Shown: positions 1-9,102 of the stretch, piece by piece
Position numbering within the stretch: the stretch's first letter is position 1
Layout: each line of letters begins with the position of its first letter
Assembly (NCBI RefSeq): GCF_001578885.1
Contig: NZ_KQ969495.1
Location: 62,001 to 126,000, forward strand
Source of the DNA: Streptococcus sp. DD12
Lineage (GTDB): Bacteria > Bacillota > Bacilli > Lactobacillales > Streptococcaceae
DNA length: 64,000 nucleotides
Direction of reading: 5' to 3'
Translations under genes and position numbers: made by a program
The notes under the pieces: model-generated
The model's database searches: none
What the model saw: the letters and a program-made list of their open reading frames with translations, nothing else
What the model was told of the DNA's origin: nothing

Positions 1-588
1 AGGGTAGTCGACCAAATCTTCCTCGCTGATGCTATCTTGGCTGGCCAAGGGGTGGTTTTTACCTAAAAAAATACGGGTGGGAAATTCACCTAAGGAGACA
101 CAATCAAGCTCAAGTTCCTCCATCTGGCGTAGGAGAATTTGCCGATTTTCTTCGTTGAGGTAGAGGATTCCCAGGTCACTCTCATAGGTGGCGACACTTT
201 CGAGAATTTGGCGTGTCGTGGTCTCAATGAGTTGAAAATCTTGGTAGTCATTTTCATATTTTTCGGAGACATAGGCCAGGGGAGCTGACAAAAAGTCGTA
301 GTGGTGACTAGAGACGGTAAAGCTCTTAAGATAGTCATTTTGGTAACGTTCTTCCAGCAGTTTGACTTCTCCTAAAATCCGGCGGGCGTATTTGAGAAAA
401 TCTTGCCCGTCATCGGTCAGGCTCATCCCTGTATTGCTGCGTTCAAAGAGTTCAACGCCCAATTCTTTTTCCAAATTTTTGATGGCGCCAGAAAGATTGG
501 GTTGACTCATATAGAGGGCTGTTGCGGCCTTGTTGAGGGAACCGTACTCAGCGACTGCCTCCACATAACGCAATTGCATAAAATTCAT
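1..588 (-). CDS. LysR-family transcriptional regulator, C-terminus beyond the window edge
   Basis: About 196 residues are visible, reading from ATG at 588 to the left edge without a stop. The first ~60 residues form the LysR winged helix-turn-helix (SLNKAATALYMSQPNLS, then LEKELGVELFER). The start of the effector-binding domain follows and runs off the window. A ribosome site AAGGGG precedes the ATG and a TAGAAT -10 lies further up. It is divergent from the M20/C26/binding-protein genes, the usual layout for a LysR regulator and its target, so control of that amino-acid salvage operon is inferred. It strongly resembles the CpsY-type regulator at 37716-38627 over the whole visible length. The inducer cannot be told; sulfur or other amino acids are plausible from this subfamily. 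Confidence 0.9.
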   Translation of the reverse strand, partial: MNFMQLRYVEAVAEYGSLNKAATALYMSQPNLSGAIKNLEKELGVELFERSNTGMSLTDDGQDFLKYARRILGEVKLLEERYQNDYLKSFTVSSHHYDFLSAPLAYVSEKYENDYQDFQLIETTTRQILESVATYESDLGILYLNEENRQILLRQMEELELDCVSLGEFPTRIFLGKNHPLASQDSISEEDLVDYP

Positions 589-677
589 GATTATTACCCC
601 TTCTACTTGGTATTGTTCTTATTCTACCATAAAAATGGGTATAAAAAATACTGATAGCCAGCATTCACAAATTTAGA

Positions 678-707
678 TTAGGTAAAAAGATGAGCTTTGT
701 GTATGAT
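678..707 (+). promoter_or_regulatory. Putative promoter of the M20/C26/binding-protein operon
   Basis: A good -10 (TATGAT, 702-707) has only a weak -35 (TTAGGT, 678-683) at 18-nt spacing. A weak -35 facing a divergent LysR gene fits activator-dependent transcription. This is inference from pattern only. Confidence 0.45.
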
Positions 708-742
708 AGATAGTAAGTTTCAGCGATTGTTAAGGAGGGGCC

Positions 743-1888
743 ATGACAGACTTATTTTACGAACGGCTGGTAAAAACGCGTCACTATATCCACGCGCACC
801 CAGAGATTTCAGAGGAAGAATTCTCAACGACAGCTTACTTGCGGCAAAAGTTGGAAGACCTAGATATCAAGATTCTGGAAACAGAGTTGAAAACAGGCCT
901 GATTGCTGAGATTGGTCAGGGCAAGCCTATCATCGCTTTGAGGGCTGATATTGATGCCCTCCCCATTCAGGAAAAGACAGGCTTGGACTATGCTAGTCAC
1001 AATGGTGCCATGCATGCCTGCGGCCATGATTTTCATCAGACTAGCCTACTGGGGGCGGCTGAAAAACTAAAAGCGCAAGAAAAAACGTTGAAAGGCACCG
1101 TGCGCCTTATCTTTCAACCTGCCGAGGAAAATTTCCAAGGCGCCTATCAGGTGATTGCGGCAGGTGGTTTGGAGGGGGTTTCGGCAATTATTGGTTACCA
1201 TAATAACCCCCACCTCAAACCAGGTCAGATTGGTTTGCGCGCCAAGGCCATCATGGCAGGTGTTGAGCAGTTTACGGTTAGGGTTACGGGCGTTAGTGGC
1301 CATGCGGCCCGACCAGACCTAGGGGTTGACACGGTTTTGGCTATCACCACGATAGTCACTAATTTGCAAGAAGTGGTGGCCCGTACCGTATCTCCTTTTG
1401 ATGCAGCCGTTTTGTCTGTAACTCATATTGACGTGGGAACGACATGGAATGTTCTACCCGATAGTGGTTTTTTCGAAGGGACTATTCGAACCTTTGAACC
1501 GGCTGTGAGGGAGAAGGTCATTGCAGGCTTTACCGCTATAGTGGAACACACGGCAGCCCAGTTTGGTGCCCAAGTGGCCATTAGCTGGGGCAATTCACCG
1601 AGTGTGACCTATAACGACAGCACCTTAACCCCTTTAATTGCCGAGAATTCCAAAAGTTTTGCAGAGGTTTTAGAGGTTCTGCCTTCAACAGGGGGCGAAG
1701 ACTTTGCCGCCTATCAGGCTCAGATTCCTGGTGTTTTTGCCTTCGTAGGGTCTAATGGTGCGGACGATGCTCCTGACTGGCACCACGATGATTTTATCGT
1801 TCGCGATGAGGCCCTACCAGTGGCGGTCAACTATTATGTTGAAAATGCCCACTTTCTGTTAGATTATTTTGCGGAGGACCAAGCATGA
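743..1888 (+). CDS. M20 family metallopeptidase / amidohydrolase
   Basis: 381 residues, cytoplasmic, with no signal peptide. Family M20D enzymes (hippurate hydrolase, N-acyl amino acid amidohydrolase, N-acetyldiaminopimelate deacetylase) remove acyl groups from amino acids with a metal centre. Visible motifs are LRADIDALPI (66-75), the metal-binding HACGHDFH (91-98), QPAEE near 128 and GEDFAAYQ near the C-terminus. The start at 743 has a strong AAGGAGG site. Its stop overlaps the next start (ATGA), so it is co-translated with the C26 hydrolase. Context with a binding lipoprotein suggests scavenging of N-acylated or sulfur-containing amino acids; the exact substrate is not shown. Annotation as N-acetyldiaminopimelate deacetylase is possible but less supported here. 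Confidence 0.88.
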   Translation: MTDLFYERLVKTRHYIHAHPEISEEEFSTTAYLRQKLEDLDIKILETELKTGLIAEIGQGKPIIALRADIDALPIQEKTGLDYASHNGAMHACGHDFHQTSLLGAAEKLKAQEKTLKGTVRLIFQPAEENFQGAYQVIAAGGLEGVSAIIGYHNNPHLKPGQIGLRAKAIMAGVEQFTVRVTGVSGHAARPDLGVDTVLAITTIVTNLQEVVARTVSPFDAAVLSVTHIDVGTTWNVLPDSGFFEGTIRTFEPAVREKVIAGFTAIVEHTAAQFGAQVAISWGNSPSVTYNDSTLTPLIAENSKSFAEVLEVLPSTGGEDFAAYQAQIPGVFAFVGSNGADDAPDWHHDDFIVRDEALPVAVNYYVENAHFLLDYFAEDQA

Positions 1889-2580
1889 CGCGCCCAGTAA
1901 TTGGTATCACCAGTAACGAGAAGCCTGTCGCCAAGGACCTGCCCATTATTCATTTGTCGGTCAATCGTCAGTTTGCTGACGGTGTTAAAGCAGCCGGAGG
2001 CTTGCCCTTTTATATCCCTTTGAGTGACCCTAAAGAAGCCAAAGATTACATTGCTCAGATTGATAAGCTAATCTTGTCAGGTGGGCAAAATGTGGACCCT
2101 AAACGCTACGGGGAAGAAAAAACCATAGATAGTGAGGATTATTTCCCTGAGCGGGACCGTTGGGAGGCAGCTTTGATTGAAGAAGCGATTCGCCAAGACA
2201 AGCCTGTTCTGGGTATCTGTCGTGGTTTACAGCTCTATAATGTTGTGACAGGTGGCAGTCTCTATCAGGACATCGCAGGTCACAAGGGTCAGCCCCCCTT
2301 TGCCTTGGCGCATGATGTGGTGACAGAGCCCAATAGTCAACTGCGTCAGATTTATGGCGACCGTCAGGCTGTTAACTCAGTGCATCAACAAAGCCTCAAA
2401 AAATTAGCGCCTCATCTGGCAGTGACTGCAAAATCTGCTGATGATGCCATTATCGAAGGGGTCGAAAGTCAAGAGGGGCATGCCTTTATCGGTGTGCAGT
2501 GGCATCCGGAATTTCTCATTGACAAGTCTGGTTTAGCCGACCAAGCCCTCTTTACTTATTTTGTTCAAAACTTTCACTAA
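1885..2580 (+). CDS. Gamma-glutamyl-gamma-aminobutyrate hydrolase family protein (peptidase C26)
   Basis: 231 residues, a class I glutamine-amidotransferase fold. The nucleophile elbow LGICRGLQLYNV places the catalytic Cys at 112, and GVQWHPEF near 208-214 supplies the His and Glu. C26 enzymes hydrolyse gamma-glutamyl bonds, as in PuuD-like proteins. It starts inside the stop of the M20 gene and is followed 12 nt later by a binding lipoprotein, so the three form one operon. The pairing suggests cleavage of gamma-glutamyl or acyl-amino compounds brought in from outside; the natural substrate is unknown. Confidence 0.88.
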   Translation: MTRPVIGITSNEKPVAKDLPIIHLSVNRQFADGVKAAGGLPFYIPLSDPKEAKDYIAQIDKLILSGGQNVDPKRYGEEKTIDSEDYFPERDRWEAALIEEAIRQDKPVLGICRGLQLYNVVTGGSLYQDIAGHKGQPPFALAHDVVTEPNSQLRQIYGDRQAVNSVHQQSLKKLAPHLAVTAKSADDAIIEGVESQEGHAFIGVQWHPEFLIDKSGLADQALFTYFVQNFH

Positions 2581-2592
2581 AAGGAGAATCTT

Positions 2593-3411
2593 ATGAAAAA
2601 ACCATTGAAAAAAATCGTTCTAGCGGCAGGAGCCCTATTGGCGACAAGCTTGTTTATCGTTGGCTGTTCTAATAGTAAGGGCAGTAAAACTCAAGTTACC
2701 ATGGCCACTGTCGGGACAACCAAACCTTTCTCTTATGCGGATAAGAAAGGGGAGCTGACTGGGTTTGACATCGAGTTGGCCCGTGCGATTTTCAAGGGCT
2801 CTGACAAGTACGATTTAAAATTCCAAAAAGTAGATGGGAACTCTCAGTATGTCGGCCTGGATTCTGGCAAGTACCAAATGTTGGGAAATAATACCAGCTA
2901 CACGGCTGAACGGGCTAAAAAATACCTCTACTCATTGCCAACCGCTTCAACGCCATCTGTCCTTGTTGTCCCTAAAAACAGTAACATCACAAAATACGAC
3001 GACATTGTTGGTCATTCGACTCAAGTTATCGCTGGGACAACAACAGCTCAGCAGTTAGAAGACTTCAACAAATCTCATAGTGACAACCCTGTCTCTATCA
3101 ACTACACAAACGAGAACATCACTAAGATTTTACACAATGTCAACGATGGCCAATACGATTTCAAGATTTTTGATGCGCCAAGTGTGAAATCCATTATCGA
3201 AGATCAAGGCTTGACCAATCTTAAGACGGTTGAATTGTCCTCAGCTGAAAAACCTTATATTTATTATGTTTTTGCTAAGGGCAACGACGATTTGCAAAAA
3301 TTTGTCAATCAACGGATTAAGGAACTCTACAATGACGGCACCATTTCAAAATTAGCCAAGAAATACCTTGGAGGCGACTACGCGCCAGACAAGGCAGATA
3401 TTGATAAATAA
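2593..3411 (+). CDS. Amino-acid ABC transporter substrate-binding lipoprotein
   Basis: 272 residues of the SBP_bac_3 family. A lipoprotein signal peptide ends in a lipobox (FIVGC, Cys about residue 25), so the mature protein is lipid-anchored outside the membrane. The opening segment (VGTTKPFSYADKKGELTGFDIELARAI) is typical of polar amino-acid and cystine binders. The ribosome site is AAGGAGAATCTT. It closes the M20-C26 operon and no permease or ATPase follows; a terminator lies directly downstream. It must borrow membrane components from elsewhere, or has lost them. Cystine specificity would fit the M20/LysR context but is inference. Confidence 0.9.
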   Translation: MKKPLKKIVLAAGALLATSLFIVGCSNSKGSKTQVTMATVGTTKPFSYADKKGELTGFDIELARAIFKGSDKYDLKFQKVDGNSQYVGLDSGKYQMLGNNTSYTAERAKKYLYSLPTASTPSVLVVPKNSNITKYDDIVGHSTQVIAGTTTAQQLEDFNKSHSDNPVSINYTNENITKILHNVNDGQYDFKIFDAPSVKSIIEDQGLTNLKTVELSSAEKPYIYYVFAKGNDDLQKFVNQRIKELYNDGTISKLAKKYLGGDYAPDKADIDK

Positions 3412-3419
3412 AAGGAGAA

Positions 3420-3448
3420 TGCTTGGTTGCCATAGACCAAGTATTTTT
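3420..3448 (+). terminator. Rho-independent terminator after the binding lipoprotein
   Basis: Stem CTTGGT (3422-3427) / ACCAAG (3436-3441) with an 8-nt loop, extendable by a few A-T and G-T pairs, is followed by TATTTTT. It lies 10 nt past the stop codon. Confidence 0.7.
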
Positions 3449-3604
3449 GCTTGCCTGCTTGTTTCCGGCCACCTGCCCTTTGGGCTTTGCTGCTAGCCAG
3501 ACAGAGTTTTTTCTAGGCAAGGCGTCTAAAAATGCTTATACTAGAAGTGTTTTAAGGTAGAATAATAAGGATTTTCGCAAATGAGGAAAGAAGGGCAGTA
3601 AGAG

Positions 3605-5053
3605 ATGTTAGAATCATTTAAAGATGCTTCAGCGATGGCAGAGGCCGTCAGACAAAGAAAAGTCAGCCCAAAAGAACTGGTGCAAGCGACGATGAGAAAG
3701 GCTGAACAAGTCAATCCAGTTTTGAGGGCTATTGTCAGTCAGCGCTATGAGAAGGCTTTAGTTGAAGCGGGTCAGCGGGATTTTTCAGGCAAGCCCTTTG
3801 CAGGTGTTCCCATTTTTCTCAAAGATTTGGGGCAAGAGCAGGCGGGAGAACCTTCGACAGCGGGTTCTCGTCTCTTTTTGCATTATCGTGCGCAAACAAC
3901 GGATAACTATGTCAAGGCCTTAGAAAATCTAGGCTTTATCATCATGGGCCGCACCAGTACGCCAGAATTTGGGTTTAAAAATATCAGTGATGCCCAGGTG
4001 CATGGGTCGGTTTGCTTACCAGATGATTTGACCCGCAATGCAGGCGGTTCTAGTGGGGGTGCGGCTGCCTTGGTCAGCTCAGGGGTTTCTCCTCTAGCGC
4101 CTGCCAGTGATGGGGGAGGGTCCATTCGTATTCCAGCTTCTTTTAACGGCTTGCTAGGGCTTAAACCCACACGGGGGCGTATCCCTGTAGGCCCGCAGTC
4201 CTTTAGGGGTTGGCAAGGAGCCTCCGTCTCCTTTGCCTTGACTAAAACAGTAAGAGACACCAAACGCTTACTTTTTCATCTGCAGACCTGTCAAATGGAG
4301 AGCCCTTTTGTCTTGCCCAAGTTGCCGAAGACTTGTTTTGATGCGAAGCTTCCGCCTTTGAGAATAGCTGTCTTACTGGAGCCACCGGTGGGGCAAGCCC
4401 CTTCAGTTGAGGCGCAAAAAGCGCTTCAAAAAGCAACTGAATGCCTGTCAGCTTTAGGACATCAGCTGATTGACCTCAAGCAACAACCCATTGACGGACT
4501 TGCTGCCATGCAGTCCTATTACCTCATGAATAGTGTGGAGACAGCGGCCATGTTTGATAGCATTGAAAATCACTTGCAGCGCCCCCTAACACCATCAGAC
4601 ATGGAAGTGATGACCTGGGCTATTTACCAATCAGGCCAAGCGATTCCCGCAAAGGTCTATAGTCACGCCTTGGCGCAATGGGACCAATATAGTCACCAGA
4701 TGGCTAGATTTCATGAAAACTATGACTTGCTCTTGACACCGACGGTTGCGCAACCAGCTCCCAAACAGGACCAATTTCAACTCTCAGACAGCATGACAAA
4801 TGCGCTCGAACAGATAGGGGAGCTGTCTTGGCCCCAGCAACAAAAGCTTATTTGGGCAATGTTTGAAAAGAGCCTGTCTTGGACGCCATATACGCAACAA
4901 GCCAATCTGACTGGCCAGCCAGCCATCTCTTTGCCCCTTTATCGCAATGAGGCGGGTCTGGCCATGGGCGTGCAAGTAACCGCAGCCAAGGGGCGAGAAG
5001 ACCTCCTTTTGGGGCTTGCCCAAGAGCTCGAAAACAGTGGCGCCTTTTGTTAG
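3605..5053 (+). CDS. Amidase-family protein (amidase signature)
   Basis: 482 residues. Amidase-signature hydrolases use a Lys-cis-Ser-Ser triad. The Lys is in PIFLKDLG (Lys 73) and the glycine/serine-rich core is GGSSGGAAALVSSG followed by SDGGGSIRIPASFNGLLGLKPTRGRI. It is a paralogue of GatA (16270-17733) but stands alone without gatB or gatC, so it is probably a free amidase acting on amino-acid or peptide amides. It has its own TAGAAT -10 near 3559 and sits between two amino-acid binding lipoproteins. The substrate is unknown. Confidence 0.88.
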   Translation: MLESFKDASAMAEAVRQRKVSPKELVQATMRKAEQVNPVLRAIVSQRYEKALVEAGQRDFSGKPFAGVPIFLKDLGQEQAGEPSTAGSRLFLHYRAQTTDNYVKALENLGFIIMGRTSTPEFGFKNISDAQVHGSVCLPDDLTRNAGGSSGGAAALVSSGVSPLAPASDGGGSIRIPASFNGLLGLKPTRGRIPVGPQSFRGWQGASVSFALTKTVRDTKRLLFHLQTCQMESPFVLPKLPKTCFDAKLPPLRIAVLLEPPVGQAPSVEAQKALQKATECLSALGHQLIDLKQQPIDGLAAMQSYYLMNSVETAAMFDSIENHLQRPLTPSDMEVMTWAIYQSGQAIPAKVYSHALAQWDQYSHQMARFHENYDLLLTPTVAQPAPKQDQFQLSDSMTNALEQIGELSWPQQQKLIWAMFEKSLSWTPYTQQANLTGQPAISLPLYRNEAGLAMGVQVTAAKGREDLLLGLAQELENSGAFC

Positions 5054-5164
5054 GGACGATTTGCGGTTCAATTGATTGTCAGAGGTCAAAAAATAGTGTA
5101 TTTTGGTAGTATCAGTTTTCGTTAAGCTTTTATAAGCAAGGCAGATACAAAGGAGATTTTCGAG

Positions 5165-6013
5165 ATGAAAAAGCTAGTGGTTTACTTTTTGAGCTTAGTG
5201 GGGCTCAGTGCGTTATTGGTCGCCTGTTCTAGTCAGTCAACGGCTGAGAAGAACTGGGAGACGATTCAAAAGCGGGGGAGCATTAAAGTGGCGACAGCAG
5301 GAACCCTCTATCCGCAAACCTACCATGATGACAAGGGGAATCTGACGGGTTATGATGTCGAAATCTTAAAGGAGGTTGGAAAACGGCTTAACTTAAAGAT
5401 TGATTTCACCGAGATGGGTGTCGATGGGATGCTGACAGCTGTCACTAGCGGGCAGGTTGACATTGCCAACTATTCCCTAGAGGATGACAATAAAAACGTC
5501 AAAAAGTTTCTGCGCTCAGAGCCTTACAAGTATTCCTTTACCTCCATGGTCGTGCGGGCATCTGATGATTCGGGCATCCACTCTTGGAAAGATTTAAAAG
5601 GGAAAAAGGCAGCAGGAGCCGCTAGCACCAAATATATGAAAATCGCCAAGAAAATGGGAGCAGACCTAGTCGTTTATGACAATGTGACCAATGATGTCTA
5701 CATGCAAGATTTGGTTAATGGTCGCACAGATGTTATCGTCAATGATTACTATCTCCAAAAGATGGCAGTTGCTGCGGTGAAAGACAAGTATGCAGTCAAA
5801 ATCAATGACGGCCTTTACAGTAACCCCTACACGACCAGTTTTACCTTTTCTCTCAAAAACAAGGTGCTTCAAGAAAAGGTCAATCAGGCCATCAAGAGCA
5901 TGAAAAAGGATGGCACCTTAAGCAAAATCTCCAAACAGTTTTTTGCTGGACAAGATGTCACCCAAAAAACCAAGGTCGACTACACAGACATTGATATTTC
6001 AGATATCGACTAA
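5165..6013 (+). CDS. Amino-acid ABC transporter substrate-binding lipoprotein
   Basis: 282 residues, SBP_bac_3 family. The lipobox is LLVACSS with the lipid-modified Cys at about 21. The ligand-binding start is KVATAGTLYPQTYHDDKGNLTGYDVEI. Twelve bases past its stop there is a hairpin with a T-run, then a permease gene, so binding protein and permease are probably one operon with partial termination giving more binding protein. No ATPase gene is adjacent. The protein differs clearly from the lipoprotein at 2593-3411. It probably binds a polar amino acid; the ligand cannot be told. Confidence 0.9.
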   Translation: MKKLVVYFLSLVGLSALLVACSSQSTAEKNWETIQKRGSIKVATAGTLYPQTYHDDKGNLTGYDVEILKEVGKRLNLKIDFTEMGVDGMLTAVTSGQVDIANYSLEDDNKNVKKFLRSEPYKYSFTSMVVRASDDSGIHSWKDLKGKKAAGAASTKYMKIAKKMGADLVVYDNVTNDVYMQDLVNGRTDVIVNDYYLQKMAVAAVKDKYAVKINDGLYSNPYTTSFTFSLKNKVLQEKVNQAIKSMKKDGTLSKISKQFFAGQDVTQKTKVDYTDIDISDID

Positions 6014-6019
6014 GAAAAG

Positions 6020-6041
6020 CGGTCCTTGGGGCCGTTTTTTT
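6020..6041 (+). terminator. Intercistronic terminator/attenuator between binding protein and permease
   Basis: Stem CGGTCC (6020-6025), loop TTG, GGGCCG (6029-6034; one G-T pair), then seven T. It lies between two genes of the same transporter, so it probably lowers permease expression relative to the binding protein. Confidence 0.75.
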
Positions 6042-6075
6042 GTCCGTCTAGAGGCGTTTAGAAAGGTAACAGCAG

Positions 6076-6726
6076 ATGATTGATTTGTCCTTAATGGTAA
6101 AGAGCATTCCCTTTGTGCTAGCAGGACTTCCTTATACTCTGGGGATATCGCTCGTGAGTTTTGTCTTAGGAAATCTTTTTGGTATCCTCTTGGCCAGGCT
6201 ACGCCTGTCCCGCAAAGCCTACTGGCGTTACCCAGCTAGGGTTTATATTTCCATTATGCGGGGGGTGCCACTCTTAGTGGTCTTATTTACCCTTTATTTT
6301 GGCTTGCCATATTTGTCGGTCCAACTCCCCGCCTTGCTTTGTGCTTTTATTGGCTTTTCGACAGTTAGTTCCGCCTATATCGCTGAGATTTACCGATCAG
6401 CCATCGAAGCGGTTGATCAGGGCCAATGGGAAGCAGCGCGTGCCCTGGGCCTACCACAGAAGTCAATTTTTAAACGTATTATTCTTCCCCAAGCCCTGCG
6501 AATTGCTGTGGCTCCCTTGGGCAATGTGATGATTGATATGGTCAAGAGCTCTTCTTTGGCAGCCATGATTACCGTTCCTGATATTTTCCAACAAGCAAAA
6601 ATTATCGGTGGACGTGCCTATGATTACATGTCTATGTACATTCTCATAGCCTTTATTTACTGGTTGTTGAGCTTTATTTTAGAACTTTTGCAGGATAGGT
6701 TAGAGGCCTACCTTAGGTTGGAATAG
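6076..6726 (+). CDS. Amino-acid ABC transporter permease (HisM/GlnP type)
   Basis: 216 residues with about five hydrophobic membrane segments. The ATPase-contact loop EAARALGLPQKSIFKRIILPQA is visible in the middle of the protein. It lies 62 nt downstream of a binding lipoprotein, separated by a short attenuator. No ATP-binding gene is next to it. It could use the glnQ product at 22535-23296 or another ATPase; this is inference. Ribosome site AAAGGTAA lies 9-10 nt before the ATG. Confidence 0.9.
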   Translation: MIDLSLMVKSIPFVLAGLPYTLGISLVSFVLGNLFGILLARLRLSRKAYWRYPARVYISIMRGVPLLVVLFTLYFGLPYLSVQLPALLCAFIGFSTVSSAYIAEIYRSAIEAVDQGQWEAARALGLPQKSIFKRIILPQALRIAVAPLGNVMIDMVKSSSLAAMITVPDIFQQAKIIGGRAYDYMSMYILIAFIYWLLSFILELLQDRLEAYLRLE

Positions 6727-6798
6727 TGGTTTTTTTAAGTTGGAATCTTAACCTTTTATGTTTGACATCAAAAAGACACTAAAAATAGGCTTAAAATA

Positions 6799-6807
6799 TG
6801 CTACAAT
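6799..6807 (+). promoter_or_regulatory. Extended -10 promoter of the 5'-nucleotidase gene
   Basis: TG (6799-6800) plus one base plus TACAAT (6802-6807), 27 nt before the proposed ATG at 6835. A TTGACA at 6762-6767 is too far away to be its -35. Confidence 0.55.
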
Positions 6808-6834
6808 AGAAAAAATCAATATTTGGTAGGTTTT

Positions 6835-9024
6835 ATGAAAATGAAAAAACAAGTACTCTTGGCAACAACCTTGTCAGCTGTTCTTTTGTCCTCGGCAGCC
6901 TTAGCACAAACGGTTCAGGCAGATGACTTGGACGGGACCACTTCCCAGACGACAACAGGGAGCGAAGCTCAAGACCTAGCTGTAACAGACACCAACAGCA
7001 GTGCTTCTACGGATGAGAGCGCAGCAACAACCGCTAGCACCAGTAGCGACACGACAGCTGTCTCTAGCGATACCGCTAGTGCAACAAGTAGCAGTGCGGC
7101 AAATGACACCGCCAGTCAGACGGATGCTGCAAGTGGTGGAGATAGCACTGACAGGGCTGCAACAGCAGAAGCTTCCAGCACTACAAGCACTGCTAGTGAC
7201 ACTGTCACCGTCTTACATACCAATGATGTCCACGGGCGCATGCTAGAAGATAGTAACAACGGCGTTATCGGTGACGCGCGTTTGTCTGGTATTGTGAACG
7301 CCAGTCGGGCACAGGGGACAACCTTGGTCTTTGATTCGGGAGATTCTTTTCAGGGGCTACCAATTTCAAACAGCACCGAAGGTGAGGACATGGCCAAGGT
7401 CATGAATGCCATCGGTTATGACGCGATGACCGTCGGGAATCACGAGTTTGACTTTGGCTTAGATCAATTACGCCAGTTGAGCACACAAATCAATTTTCCA
7501 ATCATCACGTCAAATGTTTACGTCAATGGTGTCCGTCTCTTTCAGCCTTCAACGATTGTAGATAAGACGCCTGGCAATGATGGGGACGAAGTGGTGGTTA
7601 TTGGGGTAACAACACCTGAGACCGCAACGAAAACCCACCCTCGTAATCTCCCTGGGGTCACCTTTACAGATCCCATTACGGAAGTTAAGGCTGTTGTGGA
7701 TCAGATGGAGTCCAATGCGCGTGCAGAAGGCAAGGACTACAAGACCTACATCATCTTAAGTCACCTGGGTGTTGACACCACAACACCTGTTGAATGGCGA
7801 GGGTCAACCTTGGCAGAAGCCTTGTCCAATTATGCCCCTTTAAAAGACAAACGGGTCTTGGTCTTAGATGGGCATTCTCACACCCTGTTGACCGCCTCCT
7901 ATGGGGATAATGTGACCTATAATCAGACAGGAAGCTATCTCAATAATGTGGGGCGTGTGGTCTTTAATGCCGATCGCGTCTTATCCCAAGGGGCTATCTC
8001 AGCCAAGGAAGCGCAAAATTACCCGATAAACCCTGCTGTCCAAGAGATGTTGGATGCCTTTAAGGCGCAATACGAGGCGGACTCGTCTAAGGTCGTTATT
8101 GCCAATAGTCCTGTCAAACTCAGCGGTGACCGCATGGATGTGCGCGTTCGTGAAACCAATTTGGGAAATGTTGTAGCAGATGCTCTTTTAGATTACGGCC
8201 AGTCTGGGTTCACCCACAAATCCAACCTAGCGGTGACCAATGGTGGTGGGCTACGTGAGACCATTGCCAAAGATAAGCCGGTCACTAAAGGCGATATCAT
8301 TGCTGTTTTGCCGTTTGGAAACTCTGTCGCTCAGATTCAGGTCACAGGGCAAAATATTTATGATATGTTCGCCAAATCCTTAGGGTCTATCTTACAGGTA
8401 GATAGCCAAGGACAAACGATTTTAGATGAAAATGGCCAACCTCTGATGGAGCCTAATGGTGGTTTCTTACAGACTGCTGGGGCAAGGGTTTATTATGACA
8501 CTAGTCTACCAGCTGCGAATCGGATCTTGTCCATCGCCATCTGGGACCCTGAGACGGATCAGTACAAGCCCTTGGTTCTCGGTCAGACCTATTATCTGGT
8601 CACCAATGATTTCTTGGCGGCAGGTGGTGATGGCTACACCATGTTAGGGGGACCACGTGAAGAAGGCCCTTCTATGGATAGCGTTTTTGCGGATTATTTG
8701 ACACGTGTCAATCTATTAGACTATGCAGCAATTCATCCAAATTCACGGACAATCGCTATTTCTAGAGCGGCTTACATGGCTTTGGTCAGTCAAGCTAATG
8801 CGGCAACTGAATCCTCTCAAGAGACAGCGACTTATCCACTGCTAGCCTCTCAAGCAAGAACTCTCTCAGCAGAGGAAAAAACAGTCCAAAATTCTCGCCC
8901 GCTTTACCGGAGCTTGCCAGCAACTGGTGACCAAGGGACCTCTACCGTTCTTTTGGGATTAGGCCTCTTGTTATCCTTATTTGGCTTAGTCGGTAAAAAG
9001 AAAACTTTGGATATGGAAGGCTAG
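6835..9024 (+). CDS. Sortase-anchored bifunctional metallophosphatase/5'-nucleotidase
   Basis: 729 residues. A signal peptide (MKMKKQVLLATTLSAVLL, cleavage near VQA-DD) is followed by about 100 residues rich in Ser, Thr and Ala. The calcineurin-like metallophosphatase domain has LHTNDVHGR, GDSFQG, GNHEFDFG, LSHLGVD and DGHSH. The 5'-nucleotidase C-terminal domain has NLGNVVADAL and NGGGLR. It ends in LPATG, a hydrophobic span and a basic tail, so it is wall-anchored by sortase. Related streptococcal enzymes (S5nA, NudP) make adenosine from extracellular adenine nucleotides. ATG at 6835 is preferred over an upstream TTG because GTAGG sits just before it. Confidence 0.93.
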   Translation: MKMKKQVLLATTLSAVLLSSAALAQTVQADDLDGTTSQTTTGSEAQDLAVTDTNSSASTDESAATTASTSSDTTAVSSDTASATSSSAANDTASQTDAASGGDSTDRAATAEASSTTSTASDTVTVLHTNDVHGRMLEDSNNGVIGDARLSGIVNASRAQGTTLVFDSGDSFQGLPISNSTEGEDMAKVMNAIGYDAMTVGNHEFDFGLDQLRQLSTQINFPIITSNVYVNGVRLFQPSTIVDKTPGNDGDEVVVIGVTTPETATKTHPRNLPGVTFTDPITEVKAVVDQMESNARAEGKDYKTYIILSHLGVDTTTPVEWRGSTLAEALSNYAPLKDKRVLVLDGHSHTLLTASYGDNVTYNQTGSYLNNVGRVVFNADRVLSQGAISAKEAQNYPINPAVQEMLDAFKAQYEADSSKVVIANSPVKLSGDRMDVRVRETNLGNVVADALLDYGQSGFTHKSNLAVTNGGGLRETIAKDKPVTKGDIIAVLPFGNSVAQIQVTGQNIYDMFAKSLGSILQVDSQGQTILDENGQPLMEPNGGFLQTAGARVYYDTSLPAANRILSIAIWDPETDQYKPLVLGQTYYLVTNDFLAAGGDGYTMLGGPREEGPSMDSVFADYLTRVNLLDYAAIHPNSRTIAISRAAYMALVSQANAATESSQETATYPLLASQARTLSAEEKTVQNSRPLYRSLPATGDQGTSTVLLGLGLLLSLFGLVGKKKTLDMEG

Positions 9025-9061
9025 TTTTTTAGGGGAAGACCTAAGTTTTTGAACAAAGAAG

Positions 9062-9096
9062 TGGCGCTTAGCAAAGAACTAAGCGCCATTTTGTTT
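9062..9096 (+). terminator. Terminator of the 5'-nucleotidase gene
   Basis: Perfect 10-bp stem TGGCGCTTAG (9062-9071) / CTAAGCGCCA (9079-9088), loop CAAAGAA, then TTTTGTTT. Confidence 0.9.
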
Positions 9097-9102
9097 ATAA
9101 GA

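Noticed and set aside
3419..3496. 25-codon reading frame after the first binding lipoprotein
   Set aside because: The ribosome site is only one base from the ATG, the frame runs through the terminator hairpin, and the peptide is unlike a gene product.
6762..6807. TTGACA at 6762 as the -35 of the 5'-nucleotidase promoter
   Set aside because: It is 34 nt from the -10, twice the usual spacing; the extended -10 is enough.
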